NCBI GenBank assembly: GCA_951230915.1
Contig: OX579637.1
Location: 35,092,001 to 35,156,000, forward strand
Reading direction: 5' to 3'
Source: Antitrichia curtipendula
Lineage: Eukaryota > Streptophyta > Bryopsida > Hypnales > Leucodontaceae
DNA length: 64,000 nucleotides
Of the stretch, positions 22,896 to 35,682 are shown in pieces. Each line of letters begins with the position of its first letter. Positions within the stretch are counted from its first letter, which is position 1. The notes beneath the pieces are model-generated. The model was given only the letters and a program-made list of their open reading frames with translations. It was not told the origin of the DNA and ran no database searches. Both the position numbers and the translations under genes were made by a program.

Positions 22896-25800
22896 ATGAC
22901 TTCAGGACGAAAACAAACAAAAGAGTGGGAACCATGGTTCAATTTTTCTGACGATGGAAATAAGGTGACTTGTGTGTATTGTGGCGGGACATTTAACTAC
23001 AAACGTGAGCGTACTTTTGCCCACTACGGTTACCGGGCAAAGTCGAAGCGAGCAGTGTGTTCAAAACTACCTCGAGCGGTAAGATACAAATTTACCAATT
23101 GCGCGAACTTTGTACCGCAAAGGATGAATGTTGAGAGCACCCCAGATGCTGAATCGGGTCCAAGTGAACCATCCGTATCAGCCCCAAATGCTGGAGTCGG
23201 AGGTTCAAATCAGTCTACTCAGAATGAAGTGGTACGGGAGGGACTGGTAGGTGTGGGCCACAGACATAAAGGACCTAGTGTTGAAGTAAGTCTGGGCGGC
23301 ATTGCGGCATCAAATTCCACTAGATCAGGGCCACTCCGCCAGCAACGCATGGTGGATGCACTAAACATGGCCAAGAGGAAGGAATTGGATGAAAAGTGGG
23401 CTAGTTTTTTCTATGAGGCAAATGTACCGTTCAACGTGGCTAGACATCCGTCCTTCATTGAGGCAATGAGGGCAACCTCGTTGGCACGATTTGAATATTC
23501 TCCGCCTTCTTACCATCAATTGAGGACTCAAATGATTGAACCAAAGAAGCTGCAAATTGAAAATGAGATTAAAGAAAAAACAGCCTTTGGAGTGTAGAAT
23601 TACGGAGTTACAATATACACTGATGGTTGGGACGATGTCAATCGACGGCCATTAATGAATGTGCTGATGTCCTGTCCTACTGGAGATGTCTTCCTCGGGT
23701 CCATTGACACTACAGGTCAAAATAAAACCATGGCATATATAGCAGACCAGTTGAAAGTCTTCATTGAGAGGGTGGGCCCCAACAATGTAACCCAAATTTG
23801 TACGGACAATGCGAAGAATATGCTTGGAGCAATTGAAGACGTTATCGGGACATACCCGCACATCTTTAAGCAGGGTTGTGTGGCCTACGCATTGGATTTG
23901 TTGCTAGAAGATTGGTCGAAATTGACCGCTTTTAAAGAGTTACTGGACATGGCAAAAAGGACTTGCCAATACATTAAAAACCACCACGCAACAATGGCTA
24001 CTTTTTGCAAGCTCAATCCGAACTTGCAGTTGTTAGTCCCCAATGATACAAGATTTGCTACTCATTTCCTCATGATGCAGCGGTTGGTGTCATTGAAGCA
24101 TGTATTGATCCAATTGATAGCACGTCCATGTGTACTGAACCATGTTGCAACGCTATGCGGAGAACAAGCTGGCGAGACTACCAAGGAAGTCATTAAAACC
24201 ATTAATGACATGGACTTTTGGCAGCGATGTTCAAGTTATGTACACATTGCATCGGATGCAGTAAAAGCGTTGCGCTTCTTTGATGGACGAGAACCAGCCA
24301 TGGGCAAAACGTGGTTGACAATGACAAACCTACGACGGCATGTGCATAGTTTGACTGACCAACCCTTCTTCCTCCCCGATGCTTTGGCGGAACGCATCAA
24401 GAAGAGTTTTGATGACAAATGGAATATGGTATTCAATGATCTTCACTATGCCGGGGCATTATTGAACCCGTTTCTGGCAGATTATCCACGCTTGAAGGCT
24501 GACGGAACAGCCCTTCGTGCATTGTATAGGGTTATTCATAAATTGGAAGACGTGGTTGGGGTGCGATTTGATGATGTTATGGTCGAACTAACGCAATACA
24601 CAGAGCGCACAGGACCTTATAGTGCAACTGAAACCCCAAACATTCGGGACACCGGGTTACTTCCCTACCAATGGTGGAATAGGATAGGAGATCGAGCCTT
24701 ATCCAAAATTGCGAAGCGTGTTCTTTTCCTCACATGTTCGGCATCGTCTTGTGAACGAAATTGGAGCATGTTTTCTTTTGTCCACAATAGGAGTAGGAAC
24801 CGCCTAGCAGTGGACAAGGCAGAATCTTTGGTATACATTTATACCAACAGCCGCGTCCTTCGACAAAGATAGGGTGCAGATCCGGTTCGTTGGTATGATT
24901 TGAACAACTTGTCAGAGGATTCCGACTCAGATGCACTAGGCCCTGTTCCGGTCCATGAAGCCAATCGCGAATTTGACGCAATGCAAGCAGAAGATGCTGC
25001 AGAACACAAGGCGGAAGTAAATCGTGCACCTCTAGCGTATGAAGCACACCGAAATCTTTGGAGGGAAGGTGTTGACCACCTTCAAGAAGCACGAAACTAC
25101 TATGGAGATGAAGATGCTATAGAAGATGGCATAGATGCTGGTCGTGGGGTCTTCGTATTCATCGTAGTGTATCACCCCCTCCAAACCGTCTAAAGGAAGG
25201 CATAGTGAATCCCGACCCTTTTGCTTTTCCTTTGGACAATGATGAAGGCATGTTTGAAAATCCTGATGACAATGATATTCCCCAGGATGATGACAATGAT
25301 ATTCCCTCGGATGATGACAACAATGATGACAACCGGCCGCCGAGAAATGGAGGCGGAAATGTTATTGTGCAAAATGAAGGAAGCAAGGGAAATGTCGTGA
25401 ATTGTGCAGCTCCAAACAATGAAGGGTCTAGTCGTGGCGATGTTGCAAATAAAATTCATGAAGGGGCGGCTACACCGTTGGGAAACAATACATTCCGACA
25501 AGAGCGCTATGATACGAACGTTGAAAATATTCAAACGTCGAATACTATAGTAAGAAATGAAGGCATTGTAGATGGTGAGAGACATGTTCGTCCTCAGGAA
25601 ATTGAAGATGATAATGTCCTTGGTGCTTGGATTCGTGCACCACCCCCCACTACAGCAATGGCCCCTATTGTAGGACAGGGCCAAAGCATGCCAAGAGAAC
25701 GTTCAAGAAATCGCATTGTAGGTGTGAGTTTGAATGCGGCGCATAGACCTCGTCAAGAAGGGTTAGGCTTGGTGGGGAATGTTGAGGTCACACAAGGTAA

Positions 25801-26371
25801 TGCATCCAATGCTCCCGTCAATGGTAGAGCCCCTCAATCCCCCATTGAACCTGCTGTAGGTGACTACAGGGTTGCACGATCAGCCGTTCGGGGTGGTCGA
25901 GGAGGGAGGAATGCTGGCAGAGCTTCATCTTTAGGGCCCCTTAGACATCCTCTTCCTCGAGGAATTGGAGCCCGAAGACCAACAGAGGAGGTACTTCCAT
26001 TTCTACAAACTCCAGCATTTGTGGTTCACAGAAGTTGAAGAGGTCCTACTATCAATTCAGATGCGGAAGACCCCGCCGCAAGGCGACATAAGAGATTGAA
26101 GAAGAATCGCAGAGCCGAAAGAAGAGTCATCGAACTTCGGAATGAGAACTCTGAATTTGAGGGCCAGAGAACAGAAGAAGAAGAAGGTGGAAGCGAAGAC
26201 ATGGAAGATGAAGAGAATGAAGAAGTCCACGATGAGGCGCCTGCAGATGAAGATGTGCACATTTCACAAGCTCATATGGCTGGACCTTCTACAGGAGCTG
26301 TCCGTAGATCTAGTCGATTGAGTAATATACCAGAAGCAGTAGAAGAAATTGAAGAAGATTCTAATTCTTGA
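22896..26371 (+). pseudogene. BED-finger hAT transposase, near full length (hAT2)
   Basis: hAT-superfamily transposase. The start is ATG 22896, in frame with the BED finger (Cys26, Cys29, His43, Cys55). The frame stays open to TAG 23595, then continues through the DUF659/RNase-H-like core with TIYTDGWDD, ICTDNAKNM and FKQGCVAYALDLLLEDW. The C-terminal hAT dimerisation region has WWNRIGDRALSKIAKRV, the SCERNWS signature and RNRLAVDKAESLVYIY. A TAG at 24870 is followed by a long acidic tail. The frame changes near 25150 into a DDND/Asn-rich region, then an Arg/Gly segment, a stop near 26036 and an Arg/Glu-rich end at 26371. The catalytic core has only one stop, so this is the youngest-looking transposase here. 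Inverted array words flank it on both sides. Confidence 0.85.
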
Positions 26372-26784
26372 AGAATGAGTAGTATGGAAAATTGTGGTAG
26401 GAAACCAAGGCTGAAGTGGTAGGGCTTGGGAAACAATGCTCTATTGTATTGTTCTGGATTTTTATCAAAGCATGAAATGAAAATTGTTTTTGGATTTTTA
26501 CCCTAAATCTTGGAACTTTGTATTTCAGAATTTGTCAAGAGCATGAACAAGTTTACAAGAATCATAATTTCAACTTGCCAATTTTAAATTTTAGAAAAAT
26601 ATGTATCCTAATAGGACCAAATTCAAGTATTCAACCATTGCATAAAAATTTGACACGATAGATTTAAAGTATCTCTACAAATAAAATTATCTTCATCCCA
26701 ATTAGAATGAAAAAAAAGCCCCAAGTTCAATTTCTTCATTGTCCACTTCTGGGTTTTTTGAAACTAAAATCATTTCACAGTTGG

Positions 26785-27040
26785 GGGCATGGGGCTGTGG
26801 CAGCTGCCACTGTCCCACTACGTCTCCGCCCAGCACAATGGCGCTTCTGCCCAGCGTTCTCGCCCGGAGTTCCCGCCCAGCGTCCGTGCCCTGATAATAA
26901 CGTGGATGGCCACGTCACGGTCAGGCTTAGTAAAAATTTGGATTTCGGGCAGAATTTCTTGCCCGAACTCCAAAATGGGGTCCGGACCGTCTGTCCGTCC
27001 CATCCGGTTTGTCCATCCGTCCGGGACGTCCGATGACCCT
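26785..27040. repeat. GC-rich array A6, word CGCCCAGCGTCC (inverted A5)
   Basis: GC-rich block downstream of hAT2 with CGCCCAGC, GCCCAGCGTTC and CGCCCAGCGTCC (26874-26885), the reverse complement of the A5 word. A second part near 26990-27035 has CCGTCCG/GGACGTCCG words of the A1 type. Together with A5 it brackets the hAT2 gene. Confidence 0.7.
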
Positions 27041-28588
27041 AACCCACGTGATGTGACAACCTAGGGTAAAACAGTTTTCAAATTCTTCTACACATTTATA
27101 TACTAGTCTAGTAAAAGATCCTACAGTATGATTACTTAGATATGCTGGAAAAAAAAATTAAAGTTGTCAACACCTTCACCACCTTGCAATAGAAGTGGTA
27201 CTTTTGAGTGGTCTTTTTGAAAATAAGGCCTTCGGACTTCAGCGGTTAACTTAAGTTTTCTAGCAATACTAAGTTATAAGGTTTGAATCCAAATAATAAA
27301 GAACTGAATTTAGAGCAACGTGTAGGAAAATGAAATTAATTTGTGCAATTTTCTTTTTATGCTCAAATTTATTTTTAAGTTGAAGTCCATACGAGCTTGA
27401 AATTTTTTTTAATACTTATATTAGCAAGATAGAATTAAAACTCACTAATTCCTAAGGTAGCAAGCAAAAAAATGATTGTTTAAAAACCAAGATCCTCCAT
27501 ATCTTTCACATCATTTAATATCAATATAGAATTAATCAAAACTTTTCATGTAGCAAAGAATATAATGTATGAGAAAATCTATTTGAAACAAGAAAGAAAA
27601 TTTAGGTCAATTATATCTATTACTCTATTAGTGTCTAGTCTCATTGGTTTTTAAATTCTTTGGCATAAGTCTTACTTCTTTAGGACTTATTCAATTTAAA
27701 AAATATATTCCTAAGAAGATGATATGTTCAGATATTCTTCAAGAAAGTTCCAAGATATATTTACAAAATTAAAGGCACATGTATTTGGAGTTTTGCACAG
27801 AATCCTCTTTATCCATCAAGAGACTAAACGTTCTTTTATGGGTTATCATTCTTTATTTTTTAATTTGGAAATTTTCAAATAAAAGAGCAAAAGACAAGTT
27901 AGACCAATTCATAAGCTTTTCCTTCCTTCAAGGTCCGCAAAATAAAACTCCTTATTTTAACTTTCATTGGTGTCATTTGGAATTCCGCAGTTCAAATTTT
28001 CTTTAATCCGTACCAAGCTATCAATGTAAACAATCTAAAAAAAGAATTAATTTTTTTTGTTAATTTTTTTATTCGCTCTCCAATTTCACAGCAAATCCTT
28101 GAAAATTTGCTCTAACGTCTACAATATTTTTGGAGACATTAAACAAGCTTTCACAGCTACATTACGGGGGGGGCCATCATTCCTATAATATTCATGCCAA
28201 AATTTCAAATTATTGTATCAATGGAGCATGAAAGAATTATCAGAAATACCAAACTAAACTTCATAGTCCTTCAAGGATTACAATTCATATCTATAAAAGT
28301 TATCTTCATTTTGTTATCAAAATTCTTTTTTAACACAAACATTATAACTCAAGTTTCATAGATCCTTTGAAATTTAGAGCTCTACACTTCTCATAAAATG
28401 TCTTCACCCCCATATAGGGCAACATGCCAATTAAGAAGTTTTCATACACACGCCATAAAAAAGAAATATAAATACTTTTGAATGAAAAAATATTATATTT
28501 ATTTATTTACTCAAGGTAACTGATAGTCTAACATCCCAAACAGGGGTGCACAAAATGTAAAATTCCCACTCTGCTCCTATGAGTACCA
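27041..28588. other. AT-rich intergenic DNA, no gene seen
   Basis: AT-rich stretch with no supportable open frame. The 75-codon frame at 27779 has no recognisable motif. Confidence 0.4.
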
Positions 28589-30033
28589 CTAAGTGCTAAA
28601 AAAAAAGTTGCTTTCAATGGGACCCGGCCCCATTGCGTTCACCTCTACCTCTGTTTTTCCTATGGTACTCATCTGAAACTTCCGCCATGCCTTGTGAAAA
28701 CAAAATTCAGAGTCCAAATGGCGTAGAGATTTTTGTACCGCCATTGCATTCATGGAGTGTAGCTTCACCAATGAACAAAGCCTTGCCACTTCTTCAGCAC
28801 TGGTACTTGGCTCATGTTCAACAGCGGCGATGCAATATTCTTTTTTTTTTTTCTTTATTGCTACATTGAGGTCTCGCCTTTCATTCTCGTAAATCCAACG
28901 TTCACGTTCCAGGAGATCGCGCTTTGTTGCCATACCACATACTCATCCATGTAGTGCAGCTTTCCACTTTCACGCTGCCTGAAATAAAAATCGTGATGTT
29001 TTTTCAAATCCTTCAAGTACTTGTCGTTTTCTTTGATGCTTTTCGTTACTCCCTCCAACTGCTTCTTCAAATCATCTACGACAACGGGACCCATTTGTAC
29101 TGAGAGTTCATTTTCATTTAATTGACGGAGTTCGTTCATCTTCTCATGCAAAGCAGATCTTACACTTGCTGCCCTGACACTCAACAACTCTATGTCGTCT
29201 TCCGAATCACTTCCATCAACGCTGCGGTTCCGCTCTAGAACAACATGTTCCACTTCTGTAGGCCCTGCATCTTCTATGCCTTGGACATCATTGTGGGATA
29301 CTGTGATGGGCTCGTCAACCTTTATTTTTCCCTTCCTATCCATTTCCAAGCCCAAAGCCTTGTTCATGACTTCCATGAGAAGGTCGTCATCGTCACTGTG
29401 GAAAGAATATCCATCGTATTCATGGGTGTGTTCATCTTCGCTAGAAGTCGCCGACCACACTACATTTTCATTAGAAATGAAAAACTTCCCAGGCTTTGCC
29501 AATGTCACCGATTCCTTCACATCCGGCGCTACATTTGCCCAAGGAATACTTGATTCTCCTGGATGGGTCCCGATCGGAAGATCCTTAATGCTTGACCAAT
29601 CCACCTCCTTCCTCAATACAACTTTAGCATACACCATTCTTGCAAGAAAGAAAGAAAAATTGTCGTTTCCATACGTTTATAGGCCTTTATAGAGTTCCTT
29701 CCACACCTCGCAGCATCTTTCTTGGAAGGCTTTGTTCTTGCAATATGCAAGATTTACCTTGTTTGACTTCACGTGGAACTTGTGACGATACAACGGAAAT
29801 AACTTGTCGATGTGGCACCAGTCCACATATTTCTGAACCGTCTTATAAATCCAAGGCGCGGGTTCATCTCTCCAACCCTTGAAAGCCTTAATCTTCGGAT
29901 GGATCAAGATGGCCTTGCGCTTCTTGTGGATTTTTCCTTTCTTTTTTTGATCCTTGCCTCGAAGCGCCTTGGATTCTTTCCCAGCTTCTGATCTCGGTAT
30001 AGCAGGCGGCAAAGGTTGAGCCTCCTCTTCCAT
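28589..30033 (-). pseudogene. WCHIDK-domain / coiled-coil protein, copy 3
   Basis: Minus-strand copy starting at ATG 30033 (MEEEAQPLPPAIPRS, then a Lys-rich stretch). The domain is well kept: KAFKGWRDEPAPW, KYVDWCHIDKLFP, NLAYC, FQERCCEVWKELY, then a single TAA at 29677 and MVYAKVVLRKEVDWSSI in the same frame. An acidic linker (SEDEHTHEYDGYSFHSDDDD) and a coiled coil (KKQLEGVTKSIKENDKYLK) follow. Near 28930 the frame shifts to another coil (LLERERWIYENERRDLN) ending at 28589. There is no RING finger, so the 3' part is lost. With only one stop across the domain, it is the best template for the subfamily's N-terminal domain. Confidence 0.6.
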
Positions 30034-30109
30034 CGCAATACACAGGAATATTCCTTCCCTTGATGCCAAAATGATCAAAATACGCCCTTCAAAACTTCGA
30101 CCCCTAGCT

Positions 30110-30235
30110 CACGAGCAAGCACTCAGCCACTTCAAGGCGGATGAGAGACAATGCGCAAAGCCAAGAGTGGAGAACGCGGGTGATGGGCGACCTCTTATAT
30201 ACCCGATGTCGCCTTGGGGCGCGTACGGAGGGCGA
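30110..30235 (-). promoter_or_regulatory. Shared promoter-like module upstream of WCHIDK copy 3
   Basis: Read on the minus strand: GGCGACATCGGG, a TATA box TATATAAG (30201-30194), AGGTCGCCC, then TTTGCGCATTGTCTCTCATC and TTGAAGTGGCTGAGTGCTTG. The same order occurs before kinase 2 (32893-33020, minus), before WCHIDK copy 5 (36025-36150) and as a fragment at 40178-40283. The ATG of copy 3 lies about 160 bp downstream of the TATA box. Confidence 0.6.
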
Positions 30236-30356
30236 CTGTGTGTACCAGGAGACCGTGGCTCTAGGGCGACCGCATGTCCACAGCGACCGCGTGTCTAGGC
30301 GACCTCGTGTCTAGGGCGACCGCGTGTCCAGGCAACCTCGTGTCTAGGGCAACCGC
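30205..30356. repeat. GC-rich array A7, word GGGCGACCGCG
   Basis: Repeats of CTAGGGCGACCGCGTGTC and variants (GGCAACCTCGTGTC). It overlaps the upstream edge of the promoter module of WCHIDK copy 3. Confidence 0.7.
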
Positions 30357-31312
30357 AGTGGCTCCTTGTTTAACCTTAAAGTCTCAAAAACTTTTTTCCA
30401 TAAAAAATTGCTCAAAACTGCCATTTCTATTCCATTCACTTAAAGAAGTAGGAAAATATATTTTTTTTAAATCCAAACGTAGGATCTTCTACTACACTTA
30501 TTTCACATCAGGTGGTAAAAATTTTGTGATTTTTGACCTTACGGATTAAAGGTTATTAGCATTCAAGGTCAAAGAATTTTTTTTTTTCAAGAAAATGCTT
30601 TCATTGCTTGGAAAAAAAAAGAAGCTCTAGAACTTTCACATCACTAATCTAAATGGAATGAATCAAAGATTCCCATTTAGACAAACATATAATGTATAAG
30701 AAAAAAAAATGATTTCAACTTTTTGTAGATTTTTGTGGGCTACTTAATCTTGCCCGATTTAAGGTTATTATAGCATAACTTTTGCTCCCGGGCACCGATT
30801 GAAGTAAAAATTATATTTCCATAGAGATAATAAGTTGCTCTATCTTATGAGACAATTTCAAAAAGTTTCACCACAAATTGAGCTCATAGAAGCTTGCCCA
30901 AACTTTCAAGAGTCCCCCAAGGGGACTTCCGAAACTTTAGGGGTCATAGGGTAAAGTCCGATTATTTATAAAAGACATTACAAGAAGGCCTCTTTTGGAT
31001 GAAAATCTTTTGAGCCTCAAATTTAGTTAGTGTTTCCTAAACTCTAGGGCACAATAGTTTGGAAGCAAACGTGGCCAAGTACATCTGAATCAACAATTCT
31101 ATGAAGTTTGAACACCAAAATCCAAATTCAAGATTCAATATATGGAAGTAATGGAACGGGGTGGTCTGCATTCAACATACTTGTTTTTTTGGAAGACATT
31201 ACGCATGGTATAAAATCTTTTTGTATATTGACATTGCTATTACAAAATGAAAGGCGCACAATGTGGCCAACAATTTGAAGCCGACTTGATAACATCAGTT
31301 CCTATAGTCCTA
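30357..31312. other. AT-rich intergenic DNA, no gene seen
   Basis: AT-rich DNA between array A7 and the 3' end of kinase 2, with no supportable feature. Confidence 0.4.
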
Positions 31313-32806
31313 CTAAAAAATTGAGTCACGAAAAACTACTTCCGGGGGCTTCATGTACCACGGTTTATCCATGAGCAACTTTGTAACCTCAGTACATGTC
31401 GGTCTCTTCTTTGGATCAGGGTTAGTGAGTTCATCCAACTTTATGGCAAAGTACATGGATCCCTCGCGCCTGTTGAATAAGTCCGTATTGTATTCGACCA
31501 TATTAAGAAGATTCATCCATTCGGTCAACTTTCCAATAGAATACAAGTCTGATTGCACTGTATATTTGTACTGTGATTGCATAATCTCTAGGCTCGTACT
31601 GGAATTTCGTGGCCCAAACGTATAAAACAACTCCGGAGCCATCCACCAACGGCTTTGTAAGGAGTGCTGCTTCTTCTCCTCAGAATCATATCCATAATGT
31701 GAAGGAGCTCCTTCATCAAAACGACTTGAAATTCCGAAATCACAAATCCCGATGTTGATTACTTCATCCGAATAATCGGGAAAATGCAGCAGTATGTTTT
31801 GAGGGTTTAGGTCATTGTGTAGCACCAAAGACTCGTGCATGAGATGTGTCACATACACTAAAGCCCACGCCAACTTCGCCTTGTGCCTTCGGAACAAGCT
31901 AAGATGTTTTTGATTCTCGTCTGTAAGTTTCCACCACAATGTGTATGCTTCCATAGTTTTGGCGTGAATACTAAAAAACTTAATAATGCCAGGATGGTTT
32001 ACGGGGCATGCCTCTACGGATCGTTGCTCCCTCGCTTCACGCATGTTCTTTGACTTTGGCACTTTCCCAGCAAAAACAATGTATGGCGGGATTGTTTGCA
32101 TCCCTTCAATGCGCACCTTGCGCACCATTTCATACCCACCTTGACGGTCAAATCCAATGAGGGCAATTACTTTTGCCTGAGGAGAGATCCATGTGACTTT
32201 GAAGCCAGCCTCTCGTGCAAAACCCACCTTTAATGCGTTCGTTATCCACTTCATACCCCTCACATGATTCTTTGAAAGTTTCTTCACAACTTCATGCCAC
32301 CACGCCATCTTTTCACGGAATTCCTTGGCTTCATCATCTCGTGGAAATCCCGGCACTTCCGGTCGCATCTGTAGCATTATTTCCTTGATGTTGAATATGC
32401 ATGTCTTTAGAGTGTTATCAATCCACAATTCGTATTGGGAAAAATACGTCTCCTCCACATCTCCAAAATCTTGCGATGCTCTGCACTTGCTTAAAATTCT
32501 TGCCTCCAAATCAGCAGTCAATTTGAAGATGCCGTGGGATGGGTCCCTTAGGTAATTGGCCTCCAAGAACTGTGTAGATTTTCCCGCATACCAAGACAAG
32601 CAACCCTCAAATGCATAGTTTGCATAATTGGAAGGAGGATAGGTTGAATCCTTGTCATGTGCCGTTATGATTTTCTTCTTCTTCTTTGTTTGCCCTTCAC
32701 TCCCTGTTGCCTCACTAACAGGTATCTACAGAGCAAACAATGCCGCATCATCTAAATCAAAAATGGATTTCCGTGTTGAGCTGCTGCCTTTTTGTGGATT
32801 AGCCAT
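31313..32806 (-). pseudogene. Atypical protein kinase-like gene with one internal stop (kinase 2)
   Basis: Starts at ATG 32806 (MANPQKGSSSTRKSIFDLDD), has one in-frame TAG at codon 27 (32728-32726), then is open for 470 codons to 31313. Residues about 70-200 form an unrecognised N-terminal domain. The kinase domain follows: glycine-rich loop region about 218-226 (GFDRQGGYEMVRKVRIEG), VFAGK with the probable ATP-binding Lys248, catalytic loop HNDLNPQN (330-337; HND in place of HRD), DFG 356-358, APE 390-392, the conserved Asp in QSDLYSIG (about 420) and the late Arg in KKRP. All residues needed for catalysis seem present. Apart from the TAG it looks intact, so translation from a downstream start is possible. 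It shares its promoter module with WCHIDK genes. Confidence 0.75.
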
Positions 32807-32892
32807 TGTGGACGGAAAAAATACTCATGTTGCTTTCTTCAAGTTCGTAGTTGAGAGAAGCAAAAACTCCCCCCCCCCCTATCAACTCACAA

Positions 32893-33020
32893 CCCCTGGC
32901 CCACGAGCACGCATTCAGCCACTTCAAGGTGGATGAAAGGCAGTGCGCAAGGCCGGGAGTGGAGAATGCGGGTTGGGGCGACTTCTTAAGTACTCTCAGT
33001 CGCCCTGGGGCGATTGCGGG
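32893..33020 (-). promoter_or_regulatory. Shared promoter-like module upstream of kinase 2
   Basis: Read on the minus strand: AGGGCGACTGAGAG, a degraded TATA region (TACTTAAGAAG), TCGCCCC, then CTTGCGCACTGCCTTTCATC and TTGAAGTGGCTGAATGCGTG. Apart from the weakened TATA box it is close to the modules of WCHIDK copies 3 and 5. Confidence 0.55.
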
Positions 33021-33112
33021 TTCCAGAAAAGGGCGACCGCGGAACTTAGGCGACCGCGGGTGCAAGCAATTGCGACAGGGGCAACCGCGGGTCTTGGGCG
33101 ACCGCGGGTTTT
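32985..33112. repeat. GC-rich array A8, word GGGCGACCGCGG
   Basis: Short array of GGGCGACCGCGG, AGGCGACCGCGGG and GGGCAACCGCGGGTC words upstream of kinase 2. It is the same word family as A7, A10 and A11. Confidence 0.7.
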
Positions 33113-34544
33113 CTCTCCTTCTCGTTGTTTTGAATTAGTACTCAAGAAGTTATGGACAATCTTTCTATTTTGGTGAACTTCCACCATTCTTGAAAAAGAA
33201 ACTAACTAAATTCATGTTTGAATGCAAAGATCACAATTTTTACTAAAAAATACATAGACATAGTTCATGAATCTTGCTAGAACAATCTTGCGATTATTGT
33301 TTTCCATTTCCATCTTAGAACTCTTCAAATTTTAGTTTTTCCTTCCATCATGACCCTACTTGTATGTAACAATTACTTTCAAAAATGAAAACCAAATGTT
33401 TTTATGTTGAATTTTAGTTCCTAAATTCTCAATCCCCGACTTCATTATAAGAAATTTAGAAACAAAAATTGGTGGTGGCAAAACATTAAATTAAGAAGAT
33501 TCAAACAAATGTAGTTAATGAAGATTCCCAAACAATTGATTTCTTCACTTCAAATTCAAATATCTTCCAATCTACGTGGTAAAGGGTTTTGAAATTTCTT
33601 CTACACATTATTATACCAGTCTACTACAACAATCTACAGCCAAAAATGCCAGAAAGAACAATTTCTAAAGTTTACAATTCATGGCTAAAGAAATGGCATT
33701 CTTCATGCTTCTTGAGTAAAAAATGGCCTTCGATCCTCCGGATTAAATTCAAATCTCATGGACTTATATAAAATTGTATCAAAAAATATTGTCGTTGCAA
33801 TATTTTAATTCGATTTCAAACATATGTACGGAATATGCATACGCACATCTTCCATATTAAAAAATGACTCCCTTCAGTAACAATTATATGACATACAAAG
33901 GGTGCAATGTAAGGTGCCATATGACTAATATTTGTGAAATACATATCTCTATGTTGATTAACTAGATTTTGCCAACATAAATCCATATAATTGTATTGTC
34001 TTCTTGAAATCTATAAAATTATTTACCTTATGAAAGCAAGTATAACAATCTTAGCATGATAAAGAAATACCTATTTTACAAACTTTGACATCGCGCCTAC
34101 CCCCCCAATATAGAAATCTTTGCATGAAGAATTGTAAAACTTTCCAAGAAGTACTCATTCAAGGGAAGATATAAATCAAATGATTCCTACATATGTCCAC
34201 AACCAAATTAAAATATTTCAACAACAATGACTTTATTGAATTATAAATATAAATCCATGAGTATAAAATAAAAAATTTATAAAAAAGGCAATTTTATTTT
34301 TGAAAACACAAATTTAGTATGTTACACACCGATTAGGAAAATGCAATTTTATTTACGCTTACTAAAAAATACCAATTATGATCCACCTTGCTACAAAATT
34401 CTTTGTATGCTCAACGAGGTTGTTCACAGGATTACTGTATTTGATTGTGCATTTCTTCCATGTGTCACATATTGAGAAAGTCTCTTTACTTTTTCCTAAT
34501 TATCTCTTCCAAATTGAACTTCTGTTCCCTTCTCGTGATCAACC
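33113..34544. other. AT-rich intergenic DNA, no gene seen
   Basis: AT-rich DNA with homopolymer tracts. No supportable gene or repeat. Confidence 0.4.
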
Positions 34545-34812
34545 AAGACAAGGTCGCCCCAATCCCGCGGGCGCCTCAAACCCGAAGTCTCCTACATTCC
34601 TTCATTTGGGCAGAAAGGGACTCTCCCTACCCGAATTCTCCAATGATCCGAGTTATCCAATGACCCCCCATCTGGAAAGGAAGAAAGGGTCTATCCCCAT
34701 CCGAGGTCGCCCAAGACCTGAAGTCTCCTCCATTTTTTCAATGCTTCCACACCCACCCGAGGCCGCCCAAGACAAGAAGTCGCCTACTTGCGGTCGCCTA
34801 GACCCGAAATTG
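34545..34812. repeat. Array A9, word GGTCGCCC with GAAGTC(T/G)CC, no adjacent gene
   Basis: Imperfect units with AGGTCGCCC followed by GACCCGAAGTCTCC and related words. No gene adjoins it: the next 1.4 kb to WCHIDK copy 5 contain only repeats and array A10. It may be the remnant end of another unit. Confidence 0.55.
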
Positions 34813-34960
34813 CTCCTTAAACACAACATTCGACCAATTTTGAGACAAAGACAAATGAATGGCTTAAGATTAAATATAAATCATAATAGCTCAAAAATGA
34901 AATCAAAATACAATAATCCAATTGTAAAATAATTGTAACAACAAAATTAAATCCTTTGAC

Positions 34961-35104
34961 AAGTCGATTTGTTGAAATTGCATTTCAAAATGATAGCATA
35001 AATCCCTAAAGTCGATTTGTTGAAATTGCATTCCAAAATGATAGCATAAATCCCTAAAGTGGATTTGTTGAAATTGCATTCCAAAATGATAGCATAATTC
35101 CCTA
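34961..35104. repeat. 48-bp tandem repeat, three copies
   Basis: AAGTCGATTTGTTGAAATTG, then CAAAATGATAGCATAAATCC and a short joining segment, repeated at 34961, 35009 and 35057 with few changes. Confidence 0.8.
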
Positions 35105-35682
35105 AAGGACAATTGTCCATTAAACACCTAATTGAAAGGCCTAAGGCATGTACAAGTGAATAGCAAAGTAATACAATGTCTATAGTGAATTATAATTTGG
35201 TGAAATGTAAAAGGTCTTCTCAAACCCTAGACCCTAGACCCTAGACCCTAATACCAAGTTTATTAATTTTGTATGCCATGCTTAGAGTTATGTAATCCCA
35301 CTTCTTTTGCTTCTTTATGAAGAAGTCACCTAAATATATAGAAGTGACATCCATGTTTTATTTTTCATTGTGAATTTTTTTCAATTCAACGGCCTTTCCC
35401 TTTATATGTAATTTTGAATAAAATGAAGTAAATGGTACATGACTAAAATGAATGGTGGAGGAGAAAGTAATAAAATGAGGAATAGATTCACTAAACCTCC
35501 ATCCATTAGACCCCACATGGCCTATCTTCCACATTTTGGTGAAGAAAAATCTTAGTGGTCTTGTAGAACCTTACTAAATTCTTAATTGTGGTAGTTGACA
35601 TGTTTTTCTCAAAATTCATTTCAAAGTGTACTATGAGCATCCAAAATCACATTTAGGAAGTGAAGGATTTTGATCTCTCTAC
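35105..35682. other. AT-rich DNA with a short telomere-like tract, no gene seen
   Basis: The only notable element is four ACCCTAG/ACCCTAA units at about 35224-35251, a variant of the plant telomere repeat. Confidence 0.4.

Noticed and set aside
31313..32806. Assignment of kinase 2 to a named fungal-type kinase family
   Set aside because: Only general kinase motifs can be seen. No family-specific signature could be confirmed without a search.
35224..35251. True chromosome end
   Set aside because: Only four variant telomere units, flanked by ordinary sequence on both sides. It is interstitial at most.
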